In this document: in pieces, positions 31,981 through 42,790 of the stretch | Numbering within the stretch: the first letter of the stretch is position 1 | Layout: the number at the start of each line of letters is the position of its first letter | Source: Pyrenochaeta sp. MPI-SDFR-AT-0127 | Lineage: Eukaryota > Ascomycota > Dothideomycetes > Pleosporales > Cucurbitariaceae | Direction of reading: 5' to 3' | Assembly (NCBI GenBank): GCA_020747015.1 | Contig: JAGTJM010000006.1 | Location: 1 to 64,000 of the forward strand | DNA: 64,000 nt | Notes under the pieces: generated by a model | Seen by the model: only the letters and a program-made list of their open reading frames with translations | Told to the model about the DNA's origin: nothing | Database searches by the model: none | Program-made: the position numbers and the translations under genes

Positions 31981-33387
31981 ATGGCAGGGCTAGATCAAAA
32001 TATGCAACCTGAAAAGCAACAACGCCATGATTTGCCAACAAAAATGAAAGCACTCCAGTAAGGCATACTGGCCCATCCACAGCACACAACCAGGACTTGG
32101 TTGCTGAATAATTTGCAGATACTCGGGCGCTGAGCAGTTTACTGTCGTAAACATTGATATTCCTCAGGTTGGAGACGACGATGTTCTTGTGAGTCATCGC
32201 TACTATGATTGGTACTGAGAGGTATGCTAACCTGGAATAGGTCAAGATATCCGCATGTGGTGTATGCGGGACGGTGCGTTGGTCTTGTTGGCGACAGAAT
32301 ATCTTTGGGCTGTTCTGACGCATACTATAGGACCTGCACTACCATAAGGGAGAATTTCTGGCCAAGGTGGGTTGACAAACAACCATGTTTGGCTTGGACT
32401 GACATCGAATTTAGTGGCCACTCATACCAGGTATGAGGCATACTCGTACGAAGGAACTTATTCACTTGAACTTACAATTCCATAGGCCATGAAGCAGCAG
32501 GCGCAATTGCCGCCATCGGCAAAAACGTGACAAATGTTGCAATAGGCGATCGTGTAGCAACAGACCCAATGCAGCCGTGTCTTACGTGTTTTCACTGTAC
32601 ACGTAGGAAGCCGCTTCTCTGCGAAAACATAGCGGCATTTGGTGGCACAGTATCAGGCGGTTTTGCAGAGTACTGCAGATACCCAGCTCGGCTAGTTCAC
32701 GCGATCGGTGATCTCCCAGATCTGGAGGCAGTGCTGGTCGAGCCCGCTGCTTGTGCTACACATGGCATTGAGAGAATGCAAATTGAAGTTGGGTCTAGAA
32801 TATTACTATTTGGGTGCGGACCGACCGGCATTCTATTAGCACAATTGATCAGGCTGAACGGTGCTGCTCATGTAAGTGAGAGTCTCCAGGGCGAATGTAC
32901 AAGCATTGATATATTGCAGTTGACGATTGCTTCCAAAGGCGGACCAAAGTTAGACCTCGCGAAAGAATTGCAGATAGCGGACTCGTACATCACCATCTCC
33001 GATGATCAACCACACATGGAAATCGAAGCCCTCAAATCTGCAAATCCTTATGGCTTTGACATTGTCGTCGAAGCCACCGGCGCGCCTACTGTTCTCGAGG
33101 AGTCCCTCAATTTTGTCCGCAAGGGCGGAAAACTCGTTGTTTATGGTGTTTATGACGAAGCCGTTAAGATCGCCTGGTCGCCCTTCCGAATTTGGGAGCA
33201 TGAGATTACTATTCTAGCGAGCTTCTGCAGCATGGGACATTTTCCTCACGTATTGGAATATATAAAAACTGGAAAGTTGAAGCTTGGTGGTATTGTCAAT
33301 AAGACGTATAGTATTGAGGAGTGGGCCGAGTGCTTGGAGGCAGTGAGGAAGCAGGAGGTGGTAAAGGCCGCTATTGTTTTTGAATAA
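31981..33387 (+). CDS. zinc-dependent alcohol/polyol dehydrogenase
   Basis: Medium-chain NAD(P)-dependent dehydrogenase, nearest in pattern to sorbitol/arabinitol/threonine dehydrogenases. Seven exons: 31981-32057, 32119-32188, 32241-32273, 32331-32366, 32415-32430, 32486-32871 and 32920-33387, total 361 aa. The fifth exon is only 16 nt and encodes WPLIP plus one base; it is needed to link FLAK to GHEAAG. Catalytic zinc ligands are visible in CGVCGTDLHYH and GHEAAG. The structural zinc loop is CLTCFHCTRRKPLLC, and VEPAAC holds the conserved Glu. The Rossmann motif is FGCGPTGILLAQL. All junctions keep phase and restore conserved motifs. It could act on a sugar alcohol; the exact substrate cannot be read. 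Confidence 0.9.
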
Positions 33388-33466
33388 TGTACATACATTC
33401 CGGAACACCAGTAACTGTCAAACAATATGAAGGCTAAAACGCTTCTCAAAAATCTTGCACTCCTAG

Positions 33467-35260
33467 TCAAAATTTCGCCATCTTAGGGCTTCGTCTTGTT
33501 AGATAAGACCTGTTTTCATCCCCTAGGCTTCGTGCTTCGGCGGTACTGTTACCTGAGAGTGCCGCAACTGACTCTAAAGCAACTTGGTACGCCCGTTTAT
33601 CAGGCTCACACACCGTGCCAACATCAGGCAACGTGCCGTTGTTGAAGTAATCGTGAATCGCTTTGATGGTGCAAGCTGAAGGGTGGTTCATCAATCCGTG
33701 TCCATGTCCGTTGTGTACCAACAACCGACTGCCCTTGAAATTCGCTGAAGCCTCCCAGGCACCACTCAAGGGTGTGATAGGATCAGTCGCGCTATTGACC
33801 ATCAATAAAGGAAAGCTCGTGTTGATAGAGGTGAATGGCCCCAGATATTGTTCTGCAGCGAGAAACTTCCACTGTGCACATGGCCAGAGCTGTGGGGCGA
33901 AGACGTCTGACCAAGAGCCCTGCGCTGCTTGTGCTCGGGCGAGAGAATACAAATCCTCAGGCTTATCGGCACGGAAAGATGAATCCGAACAAGCGATGGC
34001 ATGGAAGTTGTTTTGACCGAGGCTCCAAGGAATTTCAGGTGTCGTCGAGTTTTCTGGTGATGATGCTGCGGGCGGCTGCAACCAATCCGTCCAGTTCCGT
34101 TTAAGCGCTCCATCAATGAGCATAAACAGAGCCATATATTGCTCCGGTCGATAGAGGCTCACCAGTATCCAGTATTTCAGCTCCTGATACAATGTTATAT
34201 CACCAGGCTGCCACCATGGCTGCGATACTGCTTGATACCAATCTGGCATGATGATTGGATTATCAAGCAACTCCTGGAAGACGTTCGCCAGCTCGTTTTG
34301 CAAGTCCTTAGGCGTCGTGTCAGGCCCGGTATAGTTGGCCAATGGACAAATGGCAGGTCCCGCGTCCACACATTCCTTGAAAAAGTTCAGGAGCGTAACT
34401 TCAGTGTCTCGATTGGCTGTCAACCATTGCCCAGAAAAGTAGTCGTCGAATCGCACAATACTGTCAAGCAGGATCCTTCCAACGCGATCGGGGAACATAG
34501 CAGCAAATGTTTGGCCTAGCACGCTGCTATAAGATCTACCCCAGAATCTTAAAAGGCCATCTTCGTTCAGTGCATCAACAATGTTGAGCAAGTCGCGAGC
34601 CACAAAAGGAGTGCTGAGATAGCGCGCGATGTCTGAGTTTCCTTCCGTGTCAGCACAGGACTGAACAAACACGCCTGCGTCATCCCAAGCTTTTGAAGCA
34701 AGAATTGAGGGCATATCAGATTGTGGAATTGTGAAGTTAGTGTTGCGACGAGTTATCGTATTGGAGGTGTTGTTGGATGGGAGGCAGGTGAATGGCAAAG
34801 TTCGTCCAGTACCACTTTGGTTGTTAGCGTACATCTCTTCAAAATAGGGAAGTCCAAAAACTTACCGTGCATCAAGTCCAACAACATCGAAGTGACCGCC
34901 GAAAACATCTCGATACATCGGGCCCTTCTTTGAGATCTCGTCTACACCACTCAATCCAGGGCCTCCCGGGTTCATGATGATGCTCCCTTTGAATGGCTTC
35001 TCTGTTGCCTCGACTTTGATTAACTGGAGATCGATAGTTTTCCCATTTTGATTGTTCGTGTAATCCAGAGGCACTTGGACAGTTGCGCAAAGCACCGGTA
35101 CACCATGAGCAGATACAATTTGTTGGTGGCTGGGCGGAAAATCAAGATTGCATGGTGTCCACTTGAGTGAGGTCTCATTGCGATCCTGAGTGCTTTCAGT
35201 CGGATATGACAGACCGAATATGGGGAGAAGAAGAAAGACTGTAGTTTTGGGAAACATCAT
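33467..35260 (-). CDS. secreted alpha/beta hydrolase, TAP-like peptidase family
   Basis: Exons 35260-34866 and 34814-33467 give 580 aa; the intron is 51 nt. A signal peptide (MMFPKTTVFLLLPIFGLS) targets it outside the cell or to a vacuole. The N-terminal part has the family's ATVQVPLDYTN and the oxyanion motif MNPGGPGLSG, followed by DVVGLDARGTGRTLPF. The nucleophile elbow is GRSYSSVLGQ. The acid is in NSATDPITPLSGAW and the catalytic His in HNGHGHGLMNHPS, within the TAP-like C-terminal domain. Homologues include bacterial tripeptidyl aminopeptidases and fungal secreted peptidases that release N-terminal residues from oligopeptides. The gene converges with the alcohol dehydrogenase gene, with only 79 bp between stop codons. 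Catalytic family is confident; substrate is not. Confidence 0.9.
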
Positions 35261-36620
35261 CTTGTGAAGAAAAATGTAGATAACACGAGTAGCAAGAAAT
35301 AAGTGTGTGATGAGGTATTCTCAGGACGCCTTTATAATGACTTGAAGCGGAGAACATACAGAGCCGCTGACATCAACCTCACAATTCAAGACTATGACGA
35401 CGGAGCGTTCAGCGTTGTTGGCTATGATAGGATTGCTTGGCCTTACAACTGTCCCAAAGCGGTATAGGATGTATGATCTACATGGTGGCGGTGCGACGAC
35501 TGGAATCCTTCGCCAAGCCGAACAATTACCTCTTGATTGGTTGCTACCCTTTGATAAGTCCTGTGTATTACTTAAAACGGGACTTTTGCTGCAGTTGATC
35601 GCAGTTGTGCATGCTTACGGGACTGCCGAACAGCCTTTCACCTCCCATCTTAGTCAGATTGGATGTGTGCTAGATTTGGCAGGGACAAACTCCACTAGCG
35701 ATTATTCGATCAACAAAACGGCCACAAGGCGAAGTCCGTACACATTCCAAGCATCTTACGAAAGCGCACTAAATCTTCTGTTTTCCCATATTCCATTCGC
35801 TTCACATCGATGATGAGAGGTTCCGCCTCACCCTTCTAGCATTCACCCTCGTCAGTCCTAGTCGGCAGTGGTGCTTTCTCGTTCAGTTCCTTACACAACG
35901 GTCATAACTTTCCAATGTGCCAGCTATGGCTTTCCTTAGCCAACGCCACAAGCCACATCCCTATTCAGCAGAAAAACTCTTGTCTTCCATCTACTATTTT
36001 CAAAATCATCGATTGTCTTCCTTCCTCCCCTTTGTGCTAAGTGGTCTTGAGTGAAGTAGACATAAGCCATGTCTAAGCCACCGAAGAAAATTGCGTTTGG
36101 GTTCGGCGTGCCATATGCCGGCTGACTACCGATTCTGGCTTTGAGTTGTCGACGTTCCAAAAACGACTCAGGTCTCTCTTGGTCTTTATATCTCGCCGTA
36201 AGTATACCAAATCGGTTGTAATAGGACCTTCAACACCCTGAGAGGGTGTCGAAATCGAGCAGACAAGATGTTACTACTAGTCAGCTGCCGGCCACCACGA
36301 TCCCAGAGTCGATTAATCGATCCTCGCCTTTGCCAGGCGTGCACATGAGCGAAGGCTGATTAGGTATTGTCCAAATTGGCTGGAATATACAAGCTGGAAC
36401 GCTATATCGGTCTTCAGATCAGCTAAAGCCACATACGATCGATCCTTCTGACCAGGGAGGTGCTGGCCTTGTGATGCTTAGGACAGTGACGGGGGAGTAC
36501 AGAGTCGTACTCACAAGATGTTGCAATACATGTGTCACATCACATTAGAGTCTTCACTTGAGGCTCTCTCAGCGCAATGAAAATACCAAGACAGATCTTG
36601 TCACACTGATTAGTGACAGT
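35261..36620. other. intergenic region
   Basis: Upstream of the peptidase gene and downstream of the DUF2293 gene. A 139-codon frame at 35394-35813 (plus) has no domain and atypical composition; I do not call it. No repeat is seen. Confidence 0.45.
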
Positions 36621-37292
36621 TTAAAATGAATAGGTACGATCCTGGATCATACCTCCTGTAAATCCCCATTCACGCATCACATTTTCAATCTTCTTCTTCG
36701 TAAGCCTCCTTGCTTCGTCCCTGTCTTTTCCATCACTTAGTAGGGCATCGTATTCAGTGTGTTTGTGTCGCACATGCGCAATGACTGCAAGCAATACTTT
36801 TCTTGGCATAGGTACTGATTTTGTCCTTCCCACTCTACCCGAGAACTTTTTGAAACCATGCTTGAGCACCAGATCTTTCTGTTTACTCGGTATCTTCGGA
36901 AATTGATTGACAATTTCAGTTGCGGCCTTTGCGATGTCGGCGGAGTCGCGCTTTTCAGTTGCTGCAAGTCGCGTAGGAAGAGTCTGCTTAGCCTGGGCAT
37001 GGACCTGATGGAGAATATGAGCAGGAATCCGTATACCAACTTGCTTCTTTTGGTCAACCACAACGTAGACCAGCTTGCCTGCTTCGTGAGTGAGCTTTCG
37101 CCCATGGAGTGTCTTGTATCGGATGCCTTTGGGAAGGAAGCCGTAGCCTTTCGGCATCGGTGTGTTGGAGGAGACTGTGATTTCGCGAATCATATCTGTA
37201 CTTGTGTATTTGTTGAAATATTCAAAGGGTTTGCGAAGCGACCTGGTATGTTGCAAAGCAGTGTCGATTAAGCAAGATGCTGCAAAGGACAT
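36621..37292 (-). CDS. DUF2293 domain protein
   Basis: Intronless 223-aa basic protein. Residues 45-100 (MPKGYGFLPKGIRYKTL and LTHEAGKLVYVVVDQKK) match the N-terminal part common in fungal DUF2293 proteins. Residues 130-210 carry the DUF2293 domain itself: FPKIPSKQKDLVLKHGFKKF, SGRVGRTKSVP, VIAHVRHKHTEYDALL and a final MREWGF. The conserved His/Arg-rich VRHKHTEYD suggests nucleic-acid binding or catalysis, but no function is established. No signal peptide or membrane segment. Confidence 0.9.
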   Translation of the reverse strand: MSFAASCLIDTALQHTRSLRKPFEYFNKYTSTDMIREITVSSNTPMPKGYGFLPKGIRYKTLHGRKLTHEAGKLVYVVVDQKKQVGIRIPAHILHQVHAQAKQTLPTRLAATEKRDSADIAKAATEIVNQFPKIPSKQKDLVLKHGFKKFSGRVGRTKSVPMPRKVLLAVIAHVRHKHTEYDALLSDGKDRDEARRLTKKKIENVMREWGFTGGMIQDRTYSF

Positions 37293-37887
37293 GCAACAAC
37301 GAGATTATATCGCAAATTGTTAGCCATGTGGATTTCTGAAATAACGCTTTGTGTTATAGACTAGTTTCTGTTGCTATTGTCGCGTGAAAGGGAACGACTA
37401 AGGGGTCGTGAAGGGCTTTGTTGATGCGAAACACGAAACAACTCGCGACGTCATTAACGCTAGGCCCTTTTTCAACGAGTGCACGTGTTCACGTGTTCAG
37501 CCTTACTACTCTTCAATCCCCCTGCACCATATTCGCTACCACCCCGGATTAACTAGTCCATTGTGATCTTTACTCTGGAAATTGTCCGAAATTCTTTTCT
37601 TAGCGTCCTTGCGCATTCACACATCATGTCGGTTCCCGTAATTACGGATCTTCCGGCACCTAGGCGCTTATGTCGGCGCAGAGATGGGTTAGACCCACCG
37701 CCGAGCACCAATCCTCGACATAACTGAGGCTCAACGAGATCCATCCCTATACCTAGTTGGCGAGGATGACGACGCCCCAGTGGCACTACATAAATAGCCT
37801 CAGCCACACCTCAAGTTTTGCCGATCCGCCCATTGAGCCATATCACGGAACTGCTCTTCTCACGATACCACGGAACTCATCTTGGAG
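37293..37887. other. shared divergent promoter region
   Basis: Lies between the divergent DUF2293 and anoctamin genes. Contains closely spaced CACGTG-type motifs near 37480-37500 (GCACGTGTTCACGTGTTC), the core bound by bHLH factors. Function is not shown. Confidence 0.4.
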
Positions 37888-40226
37888 ATGCAAATCAAGC
37901 CTCTAAGCAGAGCAGACACAACTCTCAGCGACGACACATATCTTGCAAACATCACATATAACGACAAGTATGTCGTTGTTTACGATTTCAGCGGTGATGG
38001 TTCGTAGACTGTATAAGTGCGCTTTTGGTTCTGTGGCTGAAAATCGGCAGACAACGAGACAGCAATTACCGAATTTACCGCTTTGCTTCAAGACCTCCAT
38101 CATGTTGGGCTAAATACAGAGGTACGCCCTGGCTACGATCAATCGCTTCTGGTGTTTGTGCAAGCACCAAGAGAAGTACTCGGTAACGCCGTGTACAAGT
38201 CGCGGTATGTGAATGGAATCTGCACCTTGCGCATTTCAACACTCGCTAAGTCTACTTTCAAGTGTCAAAGACTGGCTTTATGGCATAATTAAGCATCATC
38301 CCAAAAAGACAACGTCCGGGCCCGTTTCCGCTGCTTTCGAAGCTGAGGATGTACTTTCCCTGTACCATCTAGTCAATTGGCGCAAAGAGCTGGGAGGGGC
38401 AGGTATAACGCCCGATTTTGGCAAATGGAAGAATGTTACCGCAATATTCCCTTTACACAACCATCGCACGAACCGAACACTACTTACCCATCTGAGCAAA
38501 CGCATTTTCTTGAGCCCTGAGGATCTAGACCAGGTTCGCGATTTATGGGGTGCCAAGATCGCTTTCTACTTTGCTTTCATCCAGACCTACTTCCGCTCCC
38601 TTACATTTCCTTGCGTGGCAGGTATCTTCGCATGGGCGTTTCTTCCCAAATACTCACTGCTTTTTGCTCTGGTGATCGGGATCTGGTGTACAGTCTTCTT
38701 GGAGTACTGGAAGATCAAGCAAGTGGATCTTGCAATCCGGTGGAATGTTCGTGGTGTCGGCGACCTGAAAGTCAACCGCCCAGAGTTCTTCTTTGAGAAA
38801 GAAGTGGTTGATTCTGCGGGGAGAGTCAGGCACTATTTTCCTCGTTGGAAACGAATCCTGAGGCAGCTTTTCGTAGTGCCGTTCATGCTATTCAACACTT
38901 TGTTCCTTGGCCTGCTTATCACCCTTGTCTTTACAATTGAGACTTTTGTGAGCGAAGCGTATGAAGGACCCTACAAGTTCTATCTAGTAAGCTCTTCATG
39001 CTGAAAAAGGGTGTATATCTTCAGATATCGCTAACAAGTGTCAGGAGTATCTTCCCACCGTACTTCTCGGAGTTTTCCTTCCATATGTCACTAGTTTTCT
39101 TGAAGACATCGGAACCGCTATGACCGAGTACGAAAATCATCGAACTGCGGATCATCATGAAATGTCCCTCACACAAAAGATCTTCATTCTCAACTCTATG
39201 ACTAATTATCTTCCTATCTTCCTTACCGCATTCGTATATGTTCCTTTCGGCAGTCATGCTGTACCAGTGCTGCAGCACATTATCGATGCGACTCTTGGGT
39301 CGAAAGGCCGAGGAAAGATAAGCTTCACAGCTGATCCGGACCGATTGCGCAACGAAGTAATAGCGCTTACTTTGACCGGGCAGATCTCGAGCGCGGTCGA
39401 GGAACTAGCTCTTCCCTGGCTGAAAACGCAGATCAAACAGTGGTGGCGTGACAGGCAGGCAACGCAAGCGCATCAGCGAGGAGAGTCAATCCTCCTTGCT
39501 CCCGCTGACAATCCTTCGGAAGCTCGCTTCCTCCGACGCGCGAGGAAACAAGCACTTCGACCAGCCTACAACGTTCAAGACGACATCGCCGAAATGGTTA
39601 TTCAGTTTGGTTATCTTGCGCTCTTCAGCCCCGTCTGGCCGCTAGTGCCGATCGGCTTCTTTATCAACAATTGGTTCGAGCTACGCTCTGATTTCCTTAA
39701 AATATGCGTGGAATACCAGAGGCCAGCACCTGTACGGAGTGATGGAATAGGACCATGGGTAGGGAGCCTCGAGTGCCTGACCTGGCTGGGCAGCATTAGC
39801 AGCGCTGCTATTGTGCATCTCTTTGGCAGTGAAAGATTTTTCAGCCATTATCTTGGTCTGAGCACATGGGCTAGTCTTCCTATCACGATTCTAATCTCAG
39901 AGCATATTTTCATGGGATTCAGAGCTGCCGTAAGGTTCGCTCTATCAAGGATTGGCTCAGAACAGACCAGGAAAGAAAGGGCAGAGCGCTATGCGGAGAG
40001 GAAGAAGCACCTTGATGAGATGGAGGCGAGGGCGGCAAATTCTGGCTATCTTGATGTTGCCGAGCGAGAAAGACGCAAAAGCATTAGGATCAACGCAGCT
40101 GATTTGTTCTGGACCAGTCAAGCCGAAGAAGGGGCAAGCGAGAGGGCAGGCATTGAAATTATCAAAGCTGCAAAGTCTGCGCAAGACGAGGAGAAGGTTA
40201 CTGGAATGTACACTAAACTTGACTAG
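37888..40226 (+). CDS. anoctamin/TMEM16 family membrane protein
   Basis: Exons 37888-37999, 38051-38204, 38263-38986 and 39045-40226 give 723 aa; introns are 51, 58 and 58 nt. A cytosolic N-terminal domain (about 1-190) precedes the anoctamin membrane region. The first membrane helices lie near FYFAFIQTYFRSLTFPCVAG and FALVIGIWCTVFLEYWK, the latter being the family's hallmark EYWKR-like motif. Later segments include YLPTVLLGVFLPYVTSFL, YLPIFLTAFVYVPFG and FGYLALFSPVWPLVPIGFFI with NNWFELRSDF, another conserved TMEM16 block. The C-terminus is a long charged helix. Fungal members are calcium-dependent lipid scramblases (afTMEM16, nhTMEM16) or ER-plasma membrane tethers (Ist2). This protein could be either. 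Confidence 0.93.
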
Positions 40227-40347
40227 AATTCTGCACCCGAGCACCGAACACAAACTTGTGGGGGACTTATATTGAGTTATGTACAGCTACTTGTAAATTC
40301 AACTATCTACAGCGAAGACATTTTGCGCTCAATCTCTCGCTGCTCAT

Positions 40348-41442
40348 CTACTGAAGAGCTGCGAGGACAGTGTTGTAAGCAGACTTAGCCTTGTAGCTGG
40401 AATCAAACAACAACGGATTGCCAGATGGTCTCCATGAATCGCTATCGCGAACACCCCAGACGGTAATGCCAACGCAGTTGGGCTGGTTCAAGCATGCCTT
40501 GACAACATTTGTCCAGTCGGAAGCCTGTGCGTTCTGGATATCGACTTCAGTAAGCGCGCACTCGGGAGCAGCAGCGCAGAGAGCAGCCATGGCACCTGGC
40601 GCGTTGGCGCCCTGGCCAGAAGTCAAGTGACCCTGCGAGCCGACTCCGTCGATGGGAATGCCCTGAGAGATCCAGGTCTTGACATTTCGGGCCATGGCTT
40701 GCGTCTTAGCGTATGAAGCAGTGTCAAGGCTGAAGATATCGTCAGTCTCCTATTAACATTAGAAAAATGGTGTGCCCACTTACTTGTAGTCATTGATGTA
40801 TAGCTTCGCATCTGGGTCTGCCTTCCTTGCGGCCTCGAAAGAAATCCTAACGAAATCCTGACCGAGAACATTGTAGAACACGCTCGAACGGAAGTTACCA
40901 TTCTCCTCGAAGATTTCATTGAGGACGTCCCAGGCGTAGATTTGTCCTTTCCATCGTGTCATCAAGGTGGTGACATGGTTCTGGATCACAGTGGTCAAGG
41001 TGGCCTTGTCCCTGATCTGGGATACCCAGCCTGGCAGCTGAGAGTGCCATACAGTCGTATGGCCACGGATCAGCTTCTTGTTATCCGTGGCAAACTTGAC
41101 GGTCTGGTCTGCGGTGTTGAAATTGAAGTTTCCACGGGAGGTCTCAGTTTGGTCCCATTTCATGCTACCTTCTGTCAGCCTCTGATTCAAATGTTGTGGG
41201 GAATACATGGCCTACCTGTTCTCTGGAGTGATCTGGCCAAAGTTGGCCTTGATGATTGCGGCATTCGATCCAGCATTCAGACGGTTTGGATCCGTGCAGG
41301 TACCAAAGTATTTCCTGCCCTTTGCAACGATGGCATCGTGGATGCTCTGCGCAGCTTGGCGCTCATCCAGCTCTGGCTCTGTGATCGGAGCAGCTGAGAC
41401 TAGCGCACTAGCAGACAGAAGAGTGATGAAGGAGAGCTTCAT
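40348..41442 (-). CDS. GH10 endo-1,4-beta-xylanase
   Basis: Secreted plant-cell-wall enzyme that cleaves internal xylan bonds. Exons 41442-41216, 41164-40784 and 40729-40348 give 329 aa, the usual length of a GH10 catalytic domain without a binding module. The signal peptide ends near SAAPITEPELDER, with a likely propeptide. Family motifs: NSMKWDQTETSRGNF, GHTTVWHSQLPGWV, the acid/base Glu in WDVLNEIFEENG and the nucleophile Glu in CALTEVDIQNA, then GITVWGVRDSDSWR. The last intron acceptor was placed at TCTTCAG (40732-40730) because it restores INDYNLDTASYAK; an earlier AG would give a poorer match. The 3' end faces the anoctamin gene, 121 bp away. Confidence 0.95.
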
Positions 41443-42790
41443 GGCAAGTGGAGAGTTGAGCCGATTTGCTTGGTGACAGAGGTATTGGAGACGACTGACG
41501 CTTGGTTTTCTACGCTGTGTGACTACCTATTTTAACCTCCACTCATTCCAATGCTTCCTCATATTACGAATCGGCAACTTTCTATCGACTCTGATATCAT
41601 CCATATAGAGCCGATGAGCCGATATCCATGTTCAGTCACCCTTATGTGGGGTAGTTAGGCGCAGAGCCATTGCTTAGCGACTTCATCTACGTCCCCGGGA
41701 ACAGAGTGCCGCGTCAGGACTTGTCATCGGTCTCCCTATCAATCATCGAAACAAGGTTTCCTAGATAGGCTCGCCAATCTACTCGAAGCTTAATGTGTTC
41801 GGCTCTTGTGCTGCTTGGCGCTTATGGAATATCGGCCGGCTAATTGAATATGTCAGAATAACCGATCCCTGCTCGATCAGGTGGACTACAACATCGCATC
41901 GCTACCACTGGGCTGATATTGGACGAGGACTGTAGCATACCCATCAAGCTTACAACACTCTCACTTGATATTACAAAACGCTTACGCTCGGGGTTCTATT
42001 CGTGGAGGAATTATATTGTGCAGCAATGTGGGTTCGAAGATCTGTTCGAGCGACTTCTGCCGCTTTGACTGAATATGGGGGTGGGATCCGGGGAACAGCA
42101 GATCTTGTCGTCCGTCTATCCGGGGACGATTGTACGCTTTAAGAACAAAGTGCCCCTTCCATACCTTGGCTTTGGAGATTCATGCCCAAAGAGTCTACTA
42201 TTATCAAACGAATTATTGCCCAGGCTGTGTACTATCTCCACTTGCGTAGTACAGGACTGGCCCCACGAATGTAACATTTCCTTTTCGAAACAGTCCGATG
42301 ACAGCAAAGGCAATCAAGATCTCTTGACTGAACTAACCATCGAAGGAGCTTTCCGTGTCGGAGATAGTCCCCTGCGCCAACTCAGACCACCTAGGCCGGA
42401 GTATGGTAGTCTTGATAGTTGGCTCAGACAGTACCCACAAGTACGCACATTAACGGCTCTCCCGAGACAAATTCTACCCACTCAGCCTTCATAGTCACAG
42501 TGAAGAGATTGAATTACAGGAACATGGGATTGATAAACAAAACAATGTTATCAGATTATGGTAACTGTCACATACCTTGGACAAGGTCAATATTTTGATT
42601 GAGAGGGGTATATACACAACATATTCAAGTCGCTAAACGAAGCAGAGCGGAGAGACCCAGACGCCTGACTGGGTCCTGTTATTCATAGATACAATCTCTT
42701 AGACGCCCAAAACCTAAGCAGTTTGTTACAATTTACGCCTGATCCCAGATGCCATCCCAGTAATGAGGAATATCTCTCAATGTGTGCACA
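41443..42790. other. xylanase promoter and intergenic region
   Basis: Upstream of the xylanase gene and downstream of the large charged protein gene. SYGGRG-type matches (GTGGGG at 41646-41651, CCGGGG on the minus strand near 41696-41701) could bind a CreA-like carbon-catabolite repressor, and GGCTAA at 41838-41843 resembles part of an XlnR site. Such short motifs are common by chance. A 139-codon frame at 42075-42494 lacks any domain and is not called. Confidence 0.35.

Noticed and set aside
35394..35813. 139-codon plus-strand frame
   Set aside because: No domain, no convincing start context, composition like random sequence, and no splice-linked continuation.
42075..42494. 139-codon plus-strand frame
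   Set aside because: No recognisable motif; lies in the region between the xylanase and the charged-protein gene without supporting signals.
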